Positions 1 to 14,857 are shown, numbered from the stretch's first letter. The stretch: DNA of 64,000 bases from Manduca sexta (GCF_014839805.1 NC_051131.1:11520913-11584912), one strand, 5' to 3'. The notes: generated by a model from the sequence alone, not told the origin. Made by a program: numbers and translations.

Positions 1-1097
1 AAAGACATTTTTATGGTTCCAAAACTTAAATATCTAGGTGTGTAGGCGTCGGAATTTGAATTTTTGACATTTAATTACCGCATGCCGCAAATTATAAGAT
101 TAGTTTGCCATAATTTATATACTTCATAACAGAGATATAAATTATTTCTGTTTCCTACGATTTAAAGCGCTTCAATCGGTTTTAATTTTCCTTAATTATC
201 TATCACTGTTGAAGAAGCTTTAAATGTTTTGTATTTAGCGGCAAATTCTCAGAGGACATGTTTATCTGTTATGTATCTAATCAAGCGCTGTAAAAGCTTT
301 TTGCCATCACAATCACACCGACGCTTGACTTACATGAAATAAAATTTCTCTTTATTTTGAAGTTTTACGAGAAACCCACGCGATTGTCGACTTTAATGCG
401 ATTTGGAATCGTGTTCGTTTGTATTGAGGTTTGTGTATGACGTAGAGTTGTTTTTATTATTTTAACATGGGGAAACTAAATGCTACGTTACAAAATTTAT
501 TAATTATTATGTATTTATACAAATTTAGAGCCAATTTTAAGTTTCCACAAATTAGTACTTTAAAATAGATATAATGTTAAATTATGGTCGGTTGAGACAC
601 GTTTCACACAATACACATTTTTGTCTAATATTCAAAATAACGTACCTATAGATCGTTCGTACAACACTGCATCCCTAAGGAAAATCTTCAAAACCCGTAA
701 TTCGCACTTTCAACTTCAGTTTCTATTAACATTTCTAAACATGATGTCGCAGTCGAGGTCTCAACCCTTTCCCTTTTACTTAAAACGTTTTTTACTGGGC
801 AATCACTCACCAATAAAAAAAAACATTAAATTAATTGTTCACACTTTTTTACTGACTTGACTTTATTGGACTTATCTTAATTTTTCGTTTAAAATCCTGT
901 TACTTTACATTAGTAATTGCATAAATATTTTCTAATGAATTAATGAAACGAAGACTATGTGTAGATATATTATTTGAATGTGTTCTGTTAGACTACTTTA
1001 TTACATAAATAAATAAACATTAAAAAAAATATCAATTAATGAACAAATGCATACTCGGATAAATAAACCCAATTACTAGTGGTAGGAATTATTTTAT

Positions 1098-1320
1098 ATC
1101 CGCGAGGATAGCACCACCGTACACAAAGTTTTGAAACCCGCAATGGTAGCCCACGTAAGTGTGTCGCGTTCCGAGATTAGCTGGTATATATCCGGTTCCA
1201 AGGCCGGCGTAATTGTGTCGACTGTCGAGAAGAAATCATCTCTCGGCAATCGACTTTCTAGTGGGGTCGATTCTACTTACCTTCAGGTGTACTGGAGTCA
1301 CTTATCCATATCCGTACAAA
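1098..1320 (+). repeat. Interspersed repeat (family E)
   Basis: It carries the blocks caccgtacacaaag, tggtagcccacgtaagtgtg, tatatccggttcc and acttaccttcaggtg that recur in at least six other copies here. The short overlapping open frames are repeat sequence, not genes. Confidence 0.7.
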
Positions 1321-4044
1321 AAAATCCTTTCGCATATTTTCTTATATCAACTTAGAAGTCCGATCATGTGTAAACACAGAGCATATTATTTTAATGGTCC
1401 ATTAAAATAACAAAACATCCCCAAGGCATAATTACTAAATATTGTAAGCGATAAATTGATTCGCAAACGACCTATTCAGCTTCAATATATAGCGAAAGAA
1501 ATTATTGTGGTATTATAACAAATTTATATTAGTAATTTAATTTTAGTATTTGTTACATATTTATTTGTGATTTTAACAATATTTTAATGATCACATAATA
1601 TACTAAACCTTAAGAATAGTAAGATTACCATTATTAATAACAGTTTATAGTAAAAGAAAACTTAGTAACCAAAAGAAAGGCAAATGTCCGCTCCCGGATG
1701 CGCCTCGAAAATAAAGCAAATTTTCAATTCAAAAACTATTATTCTCACTATAGTCGTGATAAATTCTCTAACGGTATTATAAAATATCGCAAGTAACGTC
1801 AGTGCATAAAAACTGGCGAATCTACAATGTAGTCCGGTTTTGTGATTTCGGCACGGGCTTGCTGACATTTCGTATCGATTCTTATTATAGGTCAGTATTC
1901 CGGACATGATAAAAACCTGTTAATGGCTAAGTGTCAAGAGAAGCCGGCAATCAATACCAATACTAATTCCGGATATAAAAAAAATATAGATTATATAAAA
2001 AATATGTGTGTATCGTCTATTTGGATTCCAAAATGTTCAAATTAGTCCAATCCTGCGAAGAAGCGTTCGGACTACCAGAAGCCAACTGGCTTATTATGTA
2101 TTTAATATTCGTGGGACAATTAACAGTTACACAATTTGTATTATATCAAATAAAATACATGTTAACGTTATTAATAATAATAAATTTGTAACTTTTGTTC
2201 TTATCATAATGTAAACGTTTTTAAAGGACACAAACCAAACATAATTCCTAACAAAAGAGGGATGTCATTCAAGGTATGTATCTGTATATCAGTCTGTGAC
2301 ATCGTAGCTCCCCAACGGCTGAACAGATTTTGATGTTTTTTTTCATCACAGATGATTATGCTCTTCTTTGATACTATTAGAATATCATCTTTTCCTTGAC
2401 TAAAAAAAGATAGTTTCTCAAAATTTTATCAAAATGTATAAACAGAAACCAAAAAAACTAGGGAAAGACATCTCTAAGCCTACAAATTTAATTATTATGT
2501 ACGAAGACATTATGGAAGGCTTTACGGAAATGCTTTTGAGAGTCCATTTCCATAATCTTGTTTGTGGTACGCCCTTTATCGTACCACATTCTTTGCCACT
2601 TAATTCTCGGTTATGCAATTGTTTCTTTGTAATATTTGGCATGATGTGTTTCTTTTATTTTCCCTCGTTGGCAACAATAATTTAATAAATCCGTTCATAA
2701 TGTTTTTCCTTAAGATTGTATGCTTTGAATAATATTCTAAGGTAATAAATATATGGTTAAAATACTCTCTGAGTTCGTTGACTGTTCTTAAAGATACATA
2801 AGATTGTAAATTTGTAGTGTAATTTGTTTTTTTATTCGACGATATTTTCATGAAATCCAAAAGAAGTGGGAAATGTATACATGTAACATATATAAAAGGA
2901 GACAAACCATCTAATAGAAGTGATTACATTAACAATATCTAGACTGACAACACGACCGCAATTATCGATTGAACGTTGGCCGCAACAATCTTTGTTCACT
3001 TCACAAAAGATATTACAGTTAATTAGCAAGGAAACGTGTCCTATGAGCTCCGACAATGCATCTTCCTTACCTCTGAAGTAGGTAAAAATAATAAACGGCT
3101 TATTTTATAGTAATCGATTGTGACATCTAGGGACCGTAAACATTCAAAAACTATTATTTTAATTGAAAATAAAAAAAAAAAAGTTTTTTTTTAAAAAATA
3201 TGCCGTCTTAAAAAACCACAAATAATTTAACATTACCTATACCTGTATACCGGTTACTAATTTTGGAATCGTATATGTAGGGATTAGCGCATAAATTAGT
3301 GTGACAAAACATCGTCGATTTACAACCGTTTTCAATAAACTATCGCAATCTCAATTTTAAAACCGATTTCCGAGAATGAACCAATCAAAATAGGTCATTT
3401 GTAAACATGTCAAAAACCTTTGTCCTGATTGGTCCATTTTAGAGATATATCGAAAAAAGCGTTTGGGATCGTTTATCGGAAATGACGGTTAGTCATTCGG
3501 GTAAGAACCGACATAATATTTTATAATAAATAAAACTTCCTGTATGAGTTACTTATTTAACATCATTATAATTCCTAACCCGTCCAAAATCGTTTTCTCC
3601 AAGAAGCAAACGAAACACATACGCAAGCTAACCCTTTCATTGTCATGCATAGCCTGGACATGCGAAAATCACGAATAGTCCCACGGGGAAATAGAAGCCG
3701 CTGATCGGAAAGACACGCACTCACACACACGCACTTTTATCTCCAAAGGGGTAGGCAGAGGCGCAACTAGTTCACCCATTTTCCGCCGTGCATATTCCAT
3801 TCATTAACGTATATTATATAGAAACGTACGTCCGTATAAACTATTTGTTGTTGTTCCGTATAAACTAATATTTTTTATCCAAATCCAGGTTTACACTTAG
3901 ACTCGAGTTCTTATAACATTAGCGCTACTCTGTACATAACTATAAGCTCTCAATATTCACCATATAATCGGTTTGAATAGATTGCAGTTCAATTCAGTTG
4001 AACACAGTGAATGATCGGAACGCCAAATCTAGTACGTAGTACGT

Positions 4045-4283
4045 AATAATAATATCAGCCCTGTATTATAGTATACTTGCCCACTGCTGAGCACGGGCCT
4101 CCTCTACTACTGAGAGGGATTAGGCCTTAGCCACCACGCTGGCCTAGTGCGGATTGGTAGACTTCACACACCTTCGAAATTTCTAACTTCTCAGATGTGC
4201 AGGTTTCCTCACGATGTTGGGATTTGAACCTGCGGACATTCGTCTTGGCAGTCCGTTCCACACCCAACTAGGCTATCGACGCT
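4045..4283 (-). repeat. tRNA-derived SINE (family A), internally deleted
   Basis: Its tRNA-like head reads as box A (gatagcctagttggg-type) and box B (ggttcaaatcc) on the minus strand, with an ATT-repeat tail at the left. Compared with the full copy at 22445-22774 it lacks about 90 bases between cctcacgatgtt and gggatttgaacc. Confidence 0.9.
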
Positions 4284-4285
4284 TT

Positions 4286-4320
4286 ACATCGATATACGTA
4301 CTGCGTACGTATATCGATGT
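4286..4320. repeat. Perfect 16-base palindrome with 3-base loop
   Basis: acatcgatatacgtac (4286-4301), loop tgc, then its exact reverse complement (4305-4320). It sits exactly between the truncated family A SINE and a family B SINE fragment. Confidence 0.95.
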
Positions 4321-7300
4321 ATTCCGTCCCTACTGCGATAGGGGGCGAGTCTATCGCCATATCGGGCACAAATTCGTGGCAAGATCGGAAACACTTGTTA
4401 AAAATCTCACGGTCTGCGTGAGAATAAATACGTGTTAATTTTTTTAACAAAGCGCGTTTGTCGAGTTAATGTTTAACGAGCGAGTTTCCCGAACGGCTTG
4501 TTAGTGGGCTGTTATTAATTTATTACTCGGAATTTGCACGTGAGCAACTAGCGACTACGACCATTCAGTTGTCCTAGTATTTACCCAACTGCCCCAGAAG
4601 GGTACTTATTTTTTTTCTTCTCTTTTTCTTTTTCGTCTTGCAGTAACAGCAAATAATTATAATAAGTATATATTTTTTTGCATAAGTATATCTCATTTTG
4701 GTTATATTTTATCATTTGTTATTACTGAAAAGCAAAGCTTAAAACCAATGAGCACTAAAATGGCCAAAAAATGATTGAGAGAAAATTTTGAAACACTCAC
4801 ATAAAAATGCGGTCAACCAAATTCCTAAGACATATCGACTGTGTTAACAATAAAGCCGTTAATACAAATAGATAAACATTAAATACAACTAACAACACAA
4901 ATCTTAAACAATCGAAAAAGATAAGGTCTTAATATTTACGTAATAGATATCAGACACTATGAGAATTACTACTGCATTCAAAGACGTCACTATATTCTAA
5001 TGATTAACGGCCATTTTTTAAAACAGATATTTTTTCAGTTAATACTTTTTTTTGTTGCTACCTTTTTCTCAAAACTCAAGGGACACAGCACACACTTTTC
5101 GAAATTACGTTTAAAAATTGTTTGTCTACTGACTAGGTAAATAAATGTAGGTCACATGCAACTTACTACCATACCAACTTATACCATGGTTTACTACAAT
5201 AATAATTTCAAAAAATTATTAAGTATAATATAAATATTTTGTACAATTAGTATATTTCTATTTATGGTTATATAAGCATTTTCGTATACATATGTATGCC
5301 TAATATATTACATGCACCTACGTATTGTACATGTATTGTCTTTTTTACGTTTTATATCCACACTTGTCTCATTTCAGCATTAACTAAGGATAACTGTTAG
5401 AGGATGCCTCAATCATTAAATCCAACAGTATACATATTTACTCTACATAAAGTTTAAATAAATGAATGCATGTGAAATGTATACGGATTAGGGCAGCATG
5501 GCGAACTAAAATTAGAGGTTAAAATTATAATGTGCTCTCTATATTAATCTCTGACCTTCGTAATTAACAGGTAAACTTGTCCCCGGGTATGAATGGTCGT
5601 TGCAAAGACGTTCCCAAAGTTATATTGTAGTTAGATATGCAAATATCTCAACTTCCTCAGGTAACCAAATCAATTATGTAGAGTGATCGCCAAAACTGTT
5701 GGTTTTATTTTGTAATGTAATTTATTATTCGAATGAGATAATGTTTTAGTTTGTTAAGAGTTATTTTTGAATGGAAATCAAAACAGGTATTGCTTACGGC
5801 TTCATCGGTGTCAAATATGTTGCGGAATAAAAGTTACATTAGTGTTCAAGTATCTTATAATATTTTAATACATGACGTGATATGTGTGCCTTTCATCGCA
5901 ACCAAAGGTTCTCAAACTTTTTTTATCATAGACATCTTTCAAAATTTTGCCGGTATTCCCCATATTCCCCAGAATATGCAAGATTTATATCTAACAGTCG
6001 GTGAGCTTCTCAAAATATTATCTGCCTTCATTGATAGGTGAAGTCAAGTCAACATTTTAGTTCTCTACTATCAAAACCATATACATTTTCGTGGATCCCC
6101 GTTTACAATTGTAAACTTCCATTTTTTGGTCACGCTAACGGAGACACTCGTCAAATCTTCCGTGGTCCTTAGGAGTCCACCTAGACCACTTTAAGAATCA
6201 ATGTTCTACACCCATTCTGTTAGTTTATACATTTATTTCTCATCTCACCTATTTTTTTTTTTTTATAAATTTTCGCATTTTTAAAACGTATGCAGTATTT
6301 ATGCCAGAATGGCCACCTTCGTACGGTAATTACCAAGCATACGCTATGCGACCACTTCACACTTTATTAAAACGTAACTTCTAATTTTATTCCAGTTTCC
6401 TCTTAATTTTATACAAACATTGTTCACTGTTAGTGTGGTTTGGACGTAATGTTGTTAAAATGAAAATGAAACCGGCTTTCAATGAACATGTTTCAAAAAT
6501 ATTATTCTTGAAACAGTTACTGGATTGGAAGGAATTCAAACATTTTGGAAGTTAATGCCTGTTTTCAAAACAACGATGACTAACGAGGAATGTTTTAACT
6601 GTTAAAAAACGCTGAAGGGATGCACCGTAATCTGAAATTGGTCTAGTGAATATGACAACGATTTATACCAGTTGTTCAGTTTTATATCTTTAATATAGTT
6701 TCTTAATTCGAAATATTTCACAAATTATGGTAATTTTTCATTTCGTACAACTTCAGTTTGCTTCTTGGGAATTGAACTCATGGCCGATATGACCACTGTA
6801 AGCAAATAGAACACCTTCAACATACTTTCTGCGCGATAAAGGGGCGAATTTAAATAGTGTTTGGACGGTCCATATTCAGGCGCGTAAAATTCAATACATT
6901 TCTTAGATCACCATTCCTTCAACGAATAAATAACAAAACCTACACCTATAATGTTATAAAATATTATTTCTGGGTATCCTGTTGGACTGCCTCTCTCTCT
7001 TTCTGTCTCTTGCAATAACTTTCTAAATATCGCTGAGCAAATTACACAACTATATTTGATAACTAACAAAGTGTGAAACATAAATTTCAATTGCATTTCA
7101 ATTCAATATTATAGCAAAACATTTATTATCATTCCATCTTCTGTCCACTAAATTGGCTTCATTATAGCATTGTTAGTTTTTGCATCATTTTTTGCTATAA
7201 ACATGATACATTGAACACCTTCTGGTTGCGGAATATGATTTAAGTTTTCCTTATCTTGCAATTGGTCTAGTGAACCCGCTATAGTGATTTTTACGTAAAC

Positions 7301-8849
7301 TTTTCGCGGTTGACATTTTATTACCCAAAGTTTGAAGTTTTATTTTCTCCTACATGTTGTTTTTACGCAATCAATATGCAATATGTGCGTACAAGTTTGA
7401 AATTTCGCCTTAGCTTCTATCTGCATTATTATCGTCGTTCTATCATTTTGTATTATATTTTGTTCTTTAGAAACCATACCATTTTTTATCTCTATTCGTG
7501 CGTCGCATTCGGCTTCTTAAGTTTGTAAATCCACATCATTTAAATGTATTATTATGTCTATAATTCACAGAACTACAGTGTAATTCATGTACTGCGGTTT
7601 TTAAGTTTGTCTAGTATGAATAATTACACATTATGATGTTAAATCCGGACCAGAGTAAATTTAGATAAAGAATTAAAATCAGACATGATTTATGAGAAAT
7701 GTTCACGGAAACTAAAATTAAAAATGTAATTATTTTTACTAGAAGCGCATACGTTGTTTTTTAAACTTTGTGGAGCATAACAGATTCTTAAAATAAAGTT
7801 ACCTATCTCCCAATTTATGTGTAAGCATTTTTGGACCCATTTTTTTTGTATCCCACAAATTGTATTTCTTGAGTTAAGTCACTTAAGTCTTGATGTCGAG
7901 CATTAAGCTCATATTTAACAAATGACAAAATTATATCTAGATATTGTATATATTGCAGCTATCGAGCATAGATTGAATCCTGTGAATACAAAATGAATTG
8001 CAACTAAAAATAGAATTGATTTCAACTAAAACCAAGGGAAACGTTCTTGAGATTACCTGAATCAAAGTTAGATCAATGAACTGGTTAAGAATGTAAATGC
8101 AAATCATTTCCTAATAAACTGATTATAAATTCATACATTAAGAAGACATTACAACCCACTACGACCACAGCTTCTGGCTGGCACGGAACATCATTGATTG
8201 GGTGAATTACATTACGCAACTACTTAGTGGTTTTACCCGACGAACAATTGACTTTGGCAAGTCATTGTAGAGCATACTTCACACGATCGTATCTTGGTAA
8301 GTAACATCCGCCATTTATTTAAGTTTTAGTTGTGTAATTACAAGGGCTGTGATTTGTAAGTTCTTGATTCCAGAGGAGGAATACTGACAGTTTTTATAAG
8401 ATTAGCCGGGATTTGGAACCATCAAAGCAAATTTATGTATGACCAATAGCAAAACTTAGCCTAATTCTCTCTGCAATATGCTTGAAAAAGCCTATTGCAC
8501 GGACGTTCTATCGACGTAGAAGAACGCAAAAAAGAACAGTTTTATTTGGAGGTTTGCGTTACATTAATTTTAATCCTAGTATTTACTTGTGAAATAAGTC
8601 TAAAACATAGCCTACTTTAATAAAAGAATTTATTGGATTGTGATATCATAAATTGAAATGAAAATGTAATGAAATCTTTCTAGCGGAATTTTCGGCCAAT
8701 CTCAACAGAGATCAGCCAAGTACACAGGTGCACACTCTGTTCCTTCACTCCCATAGTTCAATGAGATGGTAATCCGACATGAACAGAGAGGGATCAGGCG
8801 CAGGACCAAAGGCTTTACGTGCTTTCCGAGGTACGGGTATCACTCGAGT

Positions 8850-8990
8850 ACTCGAGACTGAGTAATGTTTTAAGATGGAAAAACCCAGTCACAATTATTT
8901 TAGCCCGACCCGGTATTCGAACCTAGGACGTCAGCGCAGTAGTCGGGCCCGTACCATGTACTATTACAACTACGCCACCAAGGCGGTCAA
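8850..8990 (-). repeat. tRNA-headed SINE (family C)
   Basis: On the minus strand the head reads ccgccttggtggcgtagttg with box B ggttcgaataccggg. The body continues into gtgactgggtttttccatc, unlike family B. It matches the copy at 47485. Confidence 0.78.
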
Positions 8991-9299
8991 TTATATTAAT
9001 CATTCAATCATACATTACCAGTCATTGTGAAGGAGTCTTTAGCACAATTGTCTATTCAGATACGGACCGAGAATAGTTGGTTCGTACATTTTTTACGTGT
9101 TGAAGAGCGGTCAAGGTTATGAGGCCATTTCGTTTGTTAGTGATCTGTAATGTCTATTTCTTCAATCAAGCACTATTCTTCTACGGATTGTGAGTTATTA
9201 GTTATTGCAATCAGTGCAATTAATAGAGTTTATAAGACTGAACAAGTTGTTTTTGGGAAAGTTGCACCACACTGCAGTTGTTTATTTATTTGCACTTCA

Positions 9300-9565
9300 T
9301 CTATATATATAAAAATGAATCCCTATTTCCCTTGGTCACGCCATCACGCGTGAACGGCTGGACCGATATCACTATTTTTTTTGTTGTGTTTGTTATTGTC
9401 AGGAGAAGATTCTTATGAATGAAAAAAATCAGAAAATTGCGCGGAAAATTAAAAAAATTAAGAAAACTTAACGACACTATTAACTTTACAAAACTGTTAG
9501 CGATTGACAGAATGCGCGCTGCAAATTGATAGTTAAGACAAGACAATGTTTGTCGGGTCAGCTAG
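9300..9565 (+). mobile_element. Non-autonomous Helitron
   Basis: Begins TCTATATATATAAAAATG directly after an A and ends GGGTCAGCTAG directly before a T, the Helitron rule (TC...CTAG between A and T, no target duplication). No transposase coding capacity. Confidence 0.88.
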
Positions 9566-12284
9566 TATACAATAAAATGTTGTACGGAGGTGGACTTAAT
9601 GATGTACGCATTCTCTCCCAGTCAACCTTAGGGTGGTGCAGAGCCGAACAAGTTAGGTGCATCAAAGAAATCTGGTGCGGTAAATAAATATAACAGTAAA
9701 TATAAATAATATGATATATACAGATATTTATGAAATATAAATAAATTAAATTTAGACATAAAATAAAAATAAATATACTAATACATTATATAAAGTTCTG
9801 TTAATATTGTTATTGTTGTTAAGCTTGAACTCAATTTTTGCAAAGGTTGCGAGCACCTTACTCTACATAACATTATTTTAGTACAAAATTATCAACCTCC
9901 ATAACTATACCTTCGCAAAAGCAATTTCGCCTGACGAAACCCTAGCAAAGTTATTGCCAAATGTTACAATTTAATTTCGTAACGAAATATCTGTTGCATA
10001 CTAATGGTTCTATTGTAACATGGTCGAAAGGATCTCAATAATTAAGAGAAATTGTTTCTTGATTGGCGCTTAAGCAAGAAGGCAAATCATCGTAATCTAT
10101 TTAATAATAATATGGATGGAATTAAAGTTATTAATTTAGAGTGCAAAAAACCTTACCAGGCTATACACGACGAAACAAAATTAATTAACCGTCTTAAACC
10201 AACATTGCGATATGCCAAAAAATGAGTATAATGCGACATTGCCACAAACCGGTCGGATCGTAAAAATAGTGTTTACGAGAGTTATTTTATATAATATAAA
10301 AATGTATGCCCGCCTTTGCAATGACTGGCTGATTATGTGTATTCATTAATACATATTTAGTAAGACGTGGTAAAATTAAAAACAGCTGTGTTCTAAAACA
10401 AATTAATGCAAATGGCCGCCATTTTAAATTAACATTGTTACAGTGAGGGTCGCTTACGGAATTTACAGTTACTTTTCCACTGGTCAATGGAAAACTAGTT
10501 GATTCTGAACAGTGACTCTCAGAATCTAGCCATAGAATTTTCCTCTTTTCTACACAAGCAATAGAATTTATAATAAATAAATTTATTTATCATATTGTGA
10601 CTAAGATGGAAAGCGGGTTTTATTACCTCGACATGTTATTCATTTATTTTCACTTATTGTTTTGGATTTTCCATAACTTGACTACTTTCATGTTATTTGT
10701 CATTATTTACTTTCCTTTTTAATTTCTTACGTTTACGCGAATGTCATTAAAAAACGAAACGTCGGGAAAAAACTAAAATATTAAAACCGCGATAAAATAC
10801 GAAAATTAGTTTAATTTTATAACTTGCTTATAGTTTGTTTGGTCCAATTTGTAAAATTCTTGCAACGTTCGCTTATAAATATTATATAAGTAATATTTTT
10901 TTTTTATAATAATTTTCTTAATCCATTTAAATTTGAAACAATACATTTTTACGTCACTAGTTAATCTCTATCATGAAATAGCAACGTTTTTGATATTCAA
11001 CATATTATCATTACTAACAGTCTTTATTCGTTCCTCAAGTGTACCAACTCTGACATAAATAATTCCGTTATGTTGACGCTTATAACCAATTACTTCACCG
11101 GTATACATGCCGGATGAAAGAAACCTTGCTCTTGACGTCATGTCAATGTGACAAGTCAATGCGTTTGACATTACATAATGAGAACACAAATTACTATTCC
11201 TTTGAACTTGTTTTAATTTTAATTATGTCGAGTATCGATAAGAACGAGATCGTGACATAAATGACATGTCATAATAGATCGATAGTTGTCGATAAAGTAG
11301 GGCTATGAAAGGAAAGTATTGGACGGTTGGTGTCGGTAATCGAATTTGAAACTAGTTGTTCCGCTTGTGTTCGAAATTCAAATTAAAAAAAAAAACATGA
11401 CCAAATATTAATTTATATTCTTATAACAGGCAACAACATCTGTTTCAAATTATTAACAATAGGTAATTACGTATAAGTCAATATTGTCAAAAATATGGCG
11501 ATGAATTAAAAGCCTTGCACTTCTCGCCTTTACTGTGAACTAAAATATATATCCATAATAGAAGTAGACATCAAAATTAATGAAATGCTCTTTAATATAC
11601 AATTATAATAAAAACTTTACTATAATATAAAAACGAGGCAGAGTATTTATAACTTTTCCGGTGGAAGTATATATCGCATTTGGTATTTTTCGAACTGGCA
11701 GCCTTATCTGTCTCTAAATAAAATGTTAATTGTGCATCGATTTTTTTGTTATTTTTTTTATCGGTAACATGAGTAAATAAATATGAACTATGCTTATACT
11801 TTTGAATTTGTTCAGAAGTCAAAAGTTTCGATTCAAATAAAACCTTAACACTGTTAGCATAAATAATAAAAGACATTCTAAGTATTAAATATTATTAACA
11901 TCTAATTCCCTTAAGTAAAGTTAAGACGGTCCGAAAAAACAATTACAAGCTTTAATTAAAACACAAACTGCCCGTACGCAATACTTCGTCTCTACAATTT
12001 GAAAATAGAACACATTACCAGGTCATCATTCGTTTATCCGTATTCCCATCTGTCCACCTTAAATCTAATTTCAAGAGTGAGTGAACGTAAAAATTACTTT
12101 TTACGAATCCGTCTCTCGTTTCACCATTTCGTGACGTCACTACGTTTTGTAATTGCACCAAAATTGAAAAGAACTCCCCTAACGTATACCCCACTAAATT
12201 GAATTAGATTTCGAAGAGTAAATAAGTTATACACATAACAGTTTTTAACTGCCATTACTGTATAGAGCGGCGTGGTAAAAAAAC

Positions 12285-12490
12285 TACTTAAACAATACAG
12301 TCTTATTTATAAACATTTCTCAAACTAAACTTAAAACCCAAATTTACTCGATCAGCTGTAAGGCAAAACCCGCCATCTTGCCTCTTAATAAGGTTTAAAC
12401 TAGGAAACTGCTCATATTTTTGACAGCTATTTAAAGAATTCTGAACCACCTCTTAACGCTCAAACAAGTTTATAAGTCTGTTAATATATT
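12285..12490 (+). repeat. Repeat shared in inverted form with 30425-30650
   Basis: Segments such as tcgatcagctgtaaggcaaa, cccgccatcttgcc and aataaggtttaaa recur as reverse complements at 30530-30590. Function unknown; probably an old DNA transposon. Confidence 0.65.
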
Positions 12491-12701
12491 ATGCAATTAT
12501 CATTTGTATATAGCAATTCTATAACACAATAGCCTAAAATGCGACTGCATTACATCATTGTGTTCTTTACTTAGCAACCGTTTCAAACTTGTGTCAATAT
12601 GTTATATTATTTTTTGTCGCTTAATTTATAGCTGAAAATTAAATCAGCGTGTCTTATTTGAATATACTTATAGGCATACGTAATATGTATGGCATACATA
12701 T

Positions 12702-13027
12702 GGCGATAGCCTAGTTTGGTGTGGAACGGACTGCCAAGACGAATGTCCACAGGTTCAAATCCCAAGGGCACACACCTCTGACTTTTCTAAAAATCATGTG
12801 TGTATTCTTTGTGAATTTATCGTTCGCTTTAACGGTGAAGGAAAACATCGTTAGGAAACCTGCACATCTGAGAAGTTCGCTATAGGAATTTCGAAGGCAT
12901 GTGAAGTCTACCAATCCGCACTAGGCCAGCGTGGTGGACTAAGACCTAATCCCTCTCAGTAGTAGAGGAGGCCCGTGCTCAGCAGTGGGCAAGTATATAA
13001 TACAGGGCTGATATTATTATTATTATA
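12702..13027 (+). repeat. tRNA-derived SINE (family A), full length
   Basis: It starts ggcgatagcctag with box B ggttcaaatcc about 40 bases on, then the shared body, and ends in gggctgatattattattatt. Nearly full length and only modestly diverged. Confidence 0.92.
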
Positions 13028-13207
13028 TTATACGTAATATGTAAATCATTGTTGTAAGGTATCATACTGAGTGCAGCGCCTTGCAATGCTTTTTTAAAAA
13101 AAGTTCTCGTTTTTACTGGTTACAACCGGTTATGAGACTTGGCATTATATGAGAGATTCCTGTTTACCGTTCCTGTCTTGTATAACGTGCATTAAGGTTT
13201 TGCACAA

Positions 13208-13530
13208 TAAATAATAACAATATCAGCATTGTATTATATACTGTCCCATTCAGCACAGGCCTATTCCACTACTGTGAGGGATTAGGCCTTAGTCTACCAC
13301 GCTGGCCTAGTGCGGATTTGTAGTCTTCACACACACTAAAAATTCCTCAGATTTTGATTAGAGAACTTCTTAGGTATGCAGGCTTCCTCACGATGTTTTC
13401 TTTCACCGTTAAGCAAGCGATAATTCACAAATAATACACACATAATTTTAAAATAGTCAGAGGTGTGTCTTTGGGTTGACATTCGTCTCGGCAGTCTGTT
13501 CCAATCCCAACTAGGCTAGGCTAACTCGCT
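13208..13530 (-). repeat. tRNA-derived SINE (family A), diverged
   Basis: The same body as the neighbouring copy but in opposite orientation and more diverged, with a degraded head near 13500-13530. With the copy at 12702 it forms an inverted pair 180 bases apart. Confidence 0.88.
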
Positions 13531-14710
13531 GCTTTTGCACAAAAAATGTTATTATAAATCTTTATCTTTTAATATTTTGACTTAATATGGCATTTTATTG
13601 CCGTATTAGCATAATATATGGTAAATTTAATAATATTTTCATAAAATACGACTCATACAACTTTGCCGATCTAGTTACATTACCAGGCTTTCTACGTCTC
13701 CTGGCTGTCATCCTTTAGCCCCTAATAAAAGCTATGGCACCGCTCGTAACTAGAGACTGGCAGTTATATACACCGTACTGCAAATACAACAATGTATTGA
13801 ATATTAATGCCGGAAACATCGATTGATGTCGAAAAAATCATTGTAGGTACCATTAGATAACAATTGCTATAATACCCAATAAATAATTCATATCTCGTGC
13901 AAGCTTCGCGTTTGTTATTAAAATATTGTTAAACAAAAACCTGTTTCTATCTTTTCCACGAAACTTTTAATCTATAATACCGTTTCGGATTATTTGGATA
14001 AATAACAGCGTTTTAATTTTTTTGGTGCACATTTTATTCTTAAAGCCAATATTGTTTTTAATTTCGAATCAAAAGTATATAGTTTATTTATATCCAACAA
14101 AAAAAGGCAGCATGTTATAGATATTACAATTAATATGCTCAATTAATGCATATTTAAAAAAAATGTGCCTAGTCGGTATGTTGAATTAAAATAAATTTAT
14201 TTTTAATGCATTTTTTTTAATGTTTACTGAAGAAGTTTGGTCGTTATTTCACGATTATGACGCTCCGTACGTTCGCATTTACCGCATTAATGCATTTAAA
14301 ATTTTATAATATGTCAATGAATGCTGTGTACAGTAGTAAATGGACGCCAGATTTATATCATTTTTGTTATGAATGTAACTCTGTGTAAAATTTATCTGTT
14401 GTCTGTATCGATAAATAAATAAATGTATATAACAAAATGGGTTTAGGGAACGCAAAGGGCTTATTTTCAAATACCCGTAAAGTTTTTGGTGCAAATATGA
14501 ATTGTATTTATTTTCTTCGATTTCGCTGTGTAAATCATTATGAGGCGCGATTAATGAATTGTTGTCGATGTACGTTGCCAAGTACCGAATTGGTATAAAG
14601 CCAGATATTTGCGATAACAAATGACTGTAACTAAGGTCAAAATCTAAAAAAACACATTCCGTATAAAATACAATATTCTACTTCTGTTCATCATATTCTT
14701 AGTAGTTTAG

Positions 14711-14857
14711 GGGGCCTATTCCGTCTGCAATGGCGATTCCGTTTTCCAAGGCGATTCCGTCTTCAACGGCGACTCCGTCTACAATGGCGATTCCCTCTAT
14801 AAGGGCGATTCCGTCTATAGGGGCGATTCCCTCTACGGGGGCGATTCCGTCTTTCCG
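14711..14857. repeat. 18-base tandem repeat, about 8 units
   Basis: Eight units of the type ggcgattccgtctacaat, each with its own point changes (attccgtct, attccctct, actccgtct). The array starts with gggggcctattccgtct and runs into ccgcaattataggcgtccta, both also found in the MITE at 50602. Confidence 0.9.

Noticed and set aside
10971..11876. Two minus-strand frames (72 and 94 codons)
   Set aside because: I could not link them to any family or to each other by splice sites. Kept only as possible unknown fragments.
14279..14620. 113-codon minus-strand open frame
   Set aside because: AT-rich, Tyr/Ile/Asn-heavy composition, no motif, no fitting splice signals.
14711..14857. CRISPR-like array
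   Set aside because: The units are contiguous 18-base repeats without spacers in a eukaryotic genome, hence a minisatellite.
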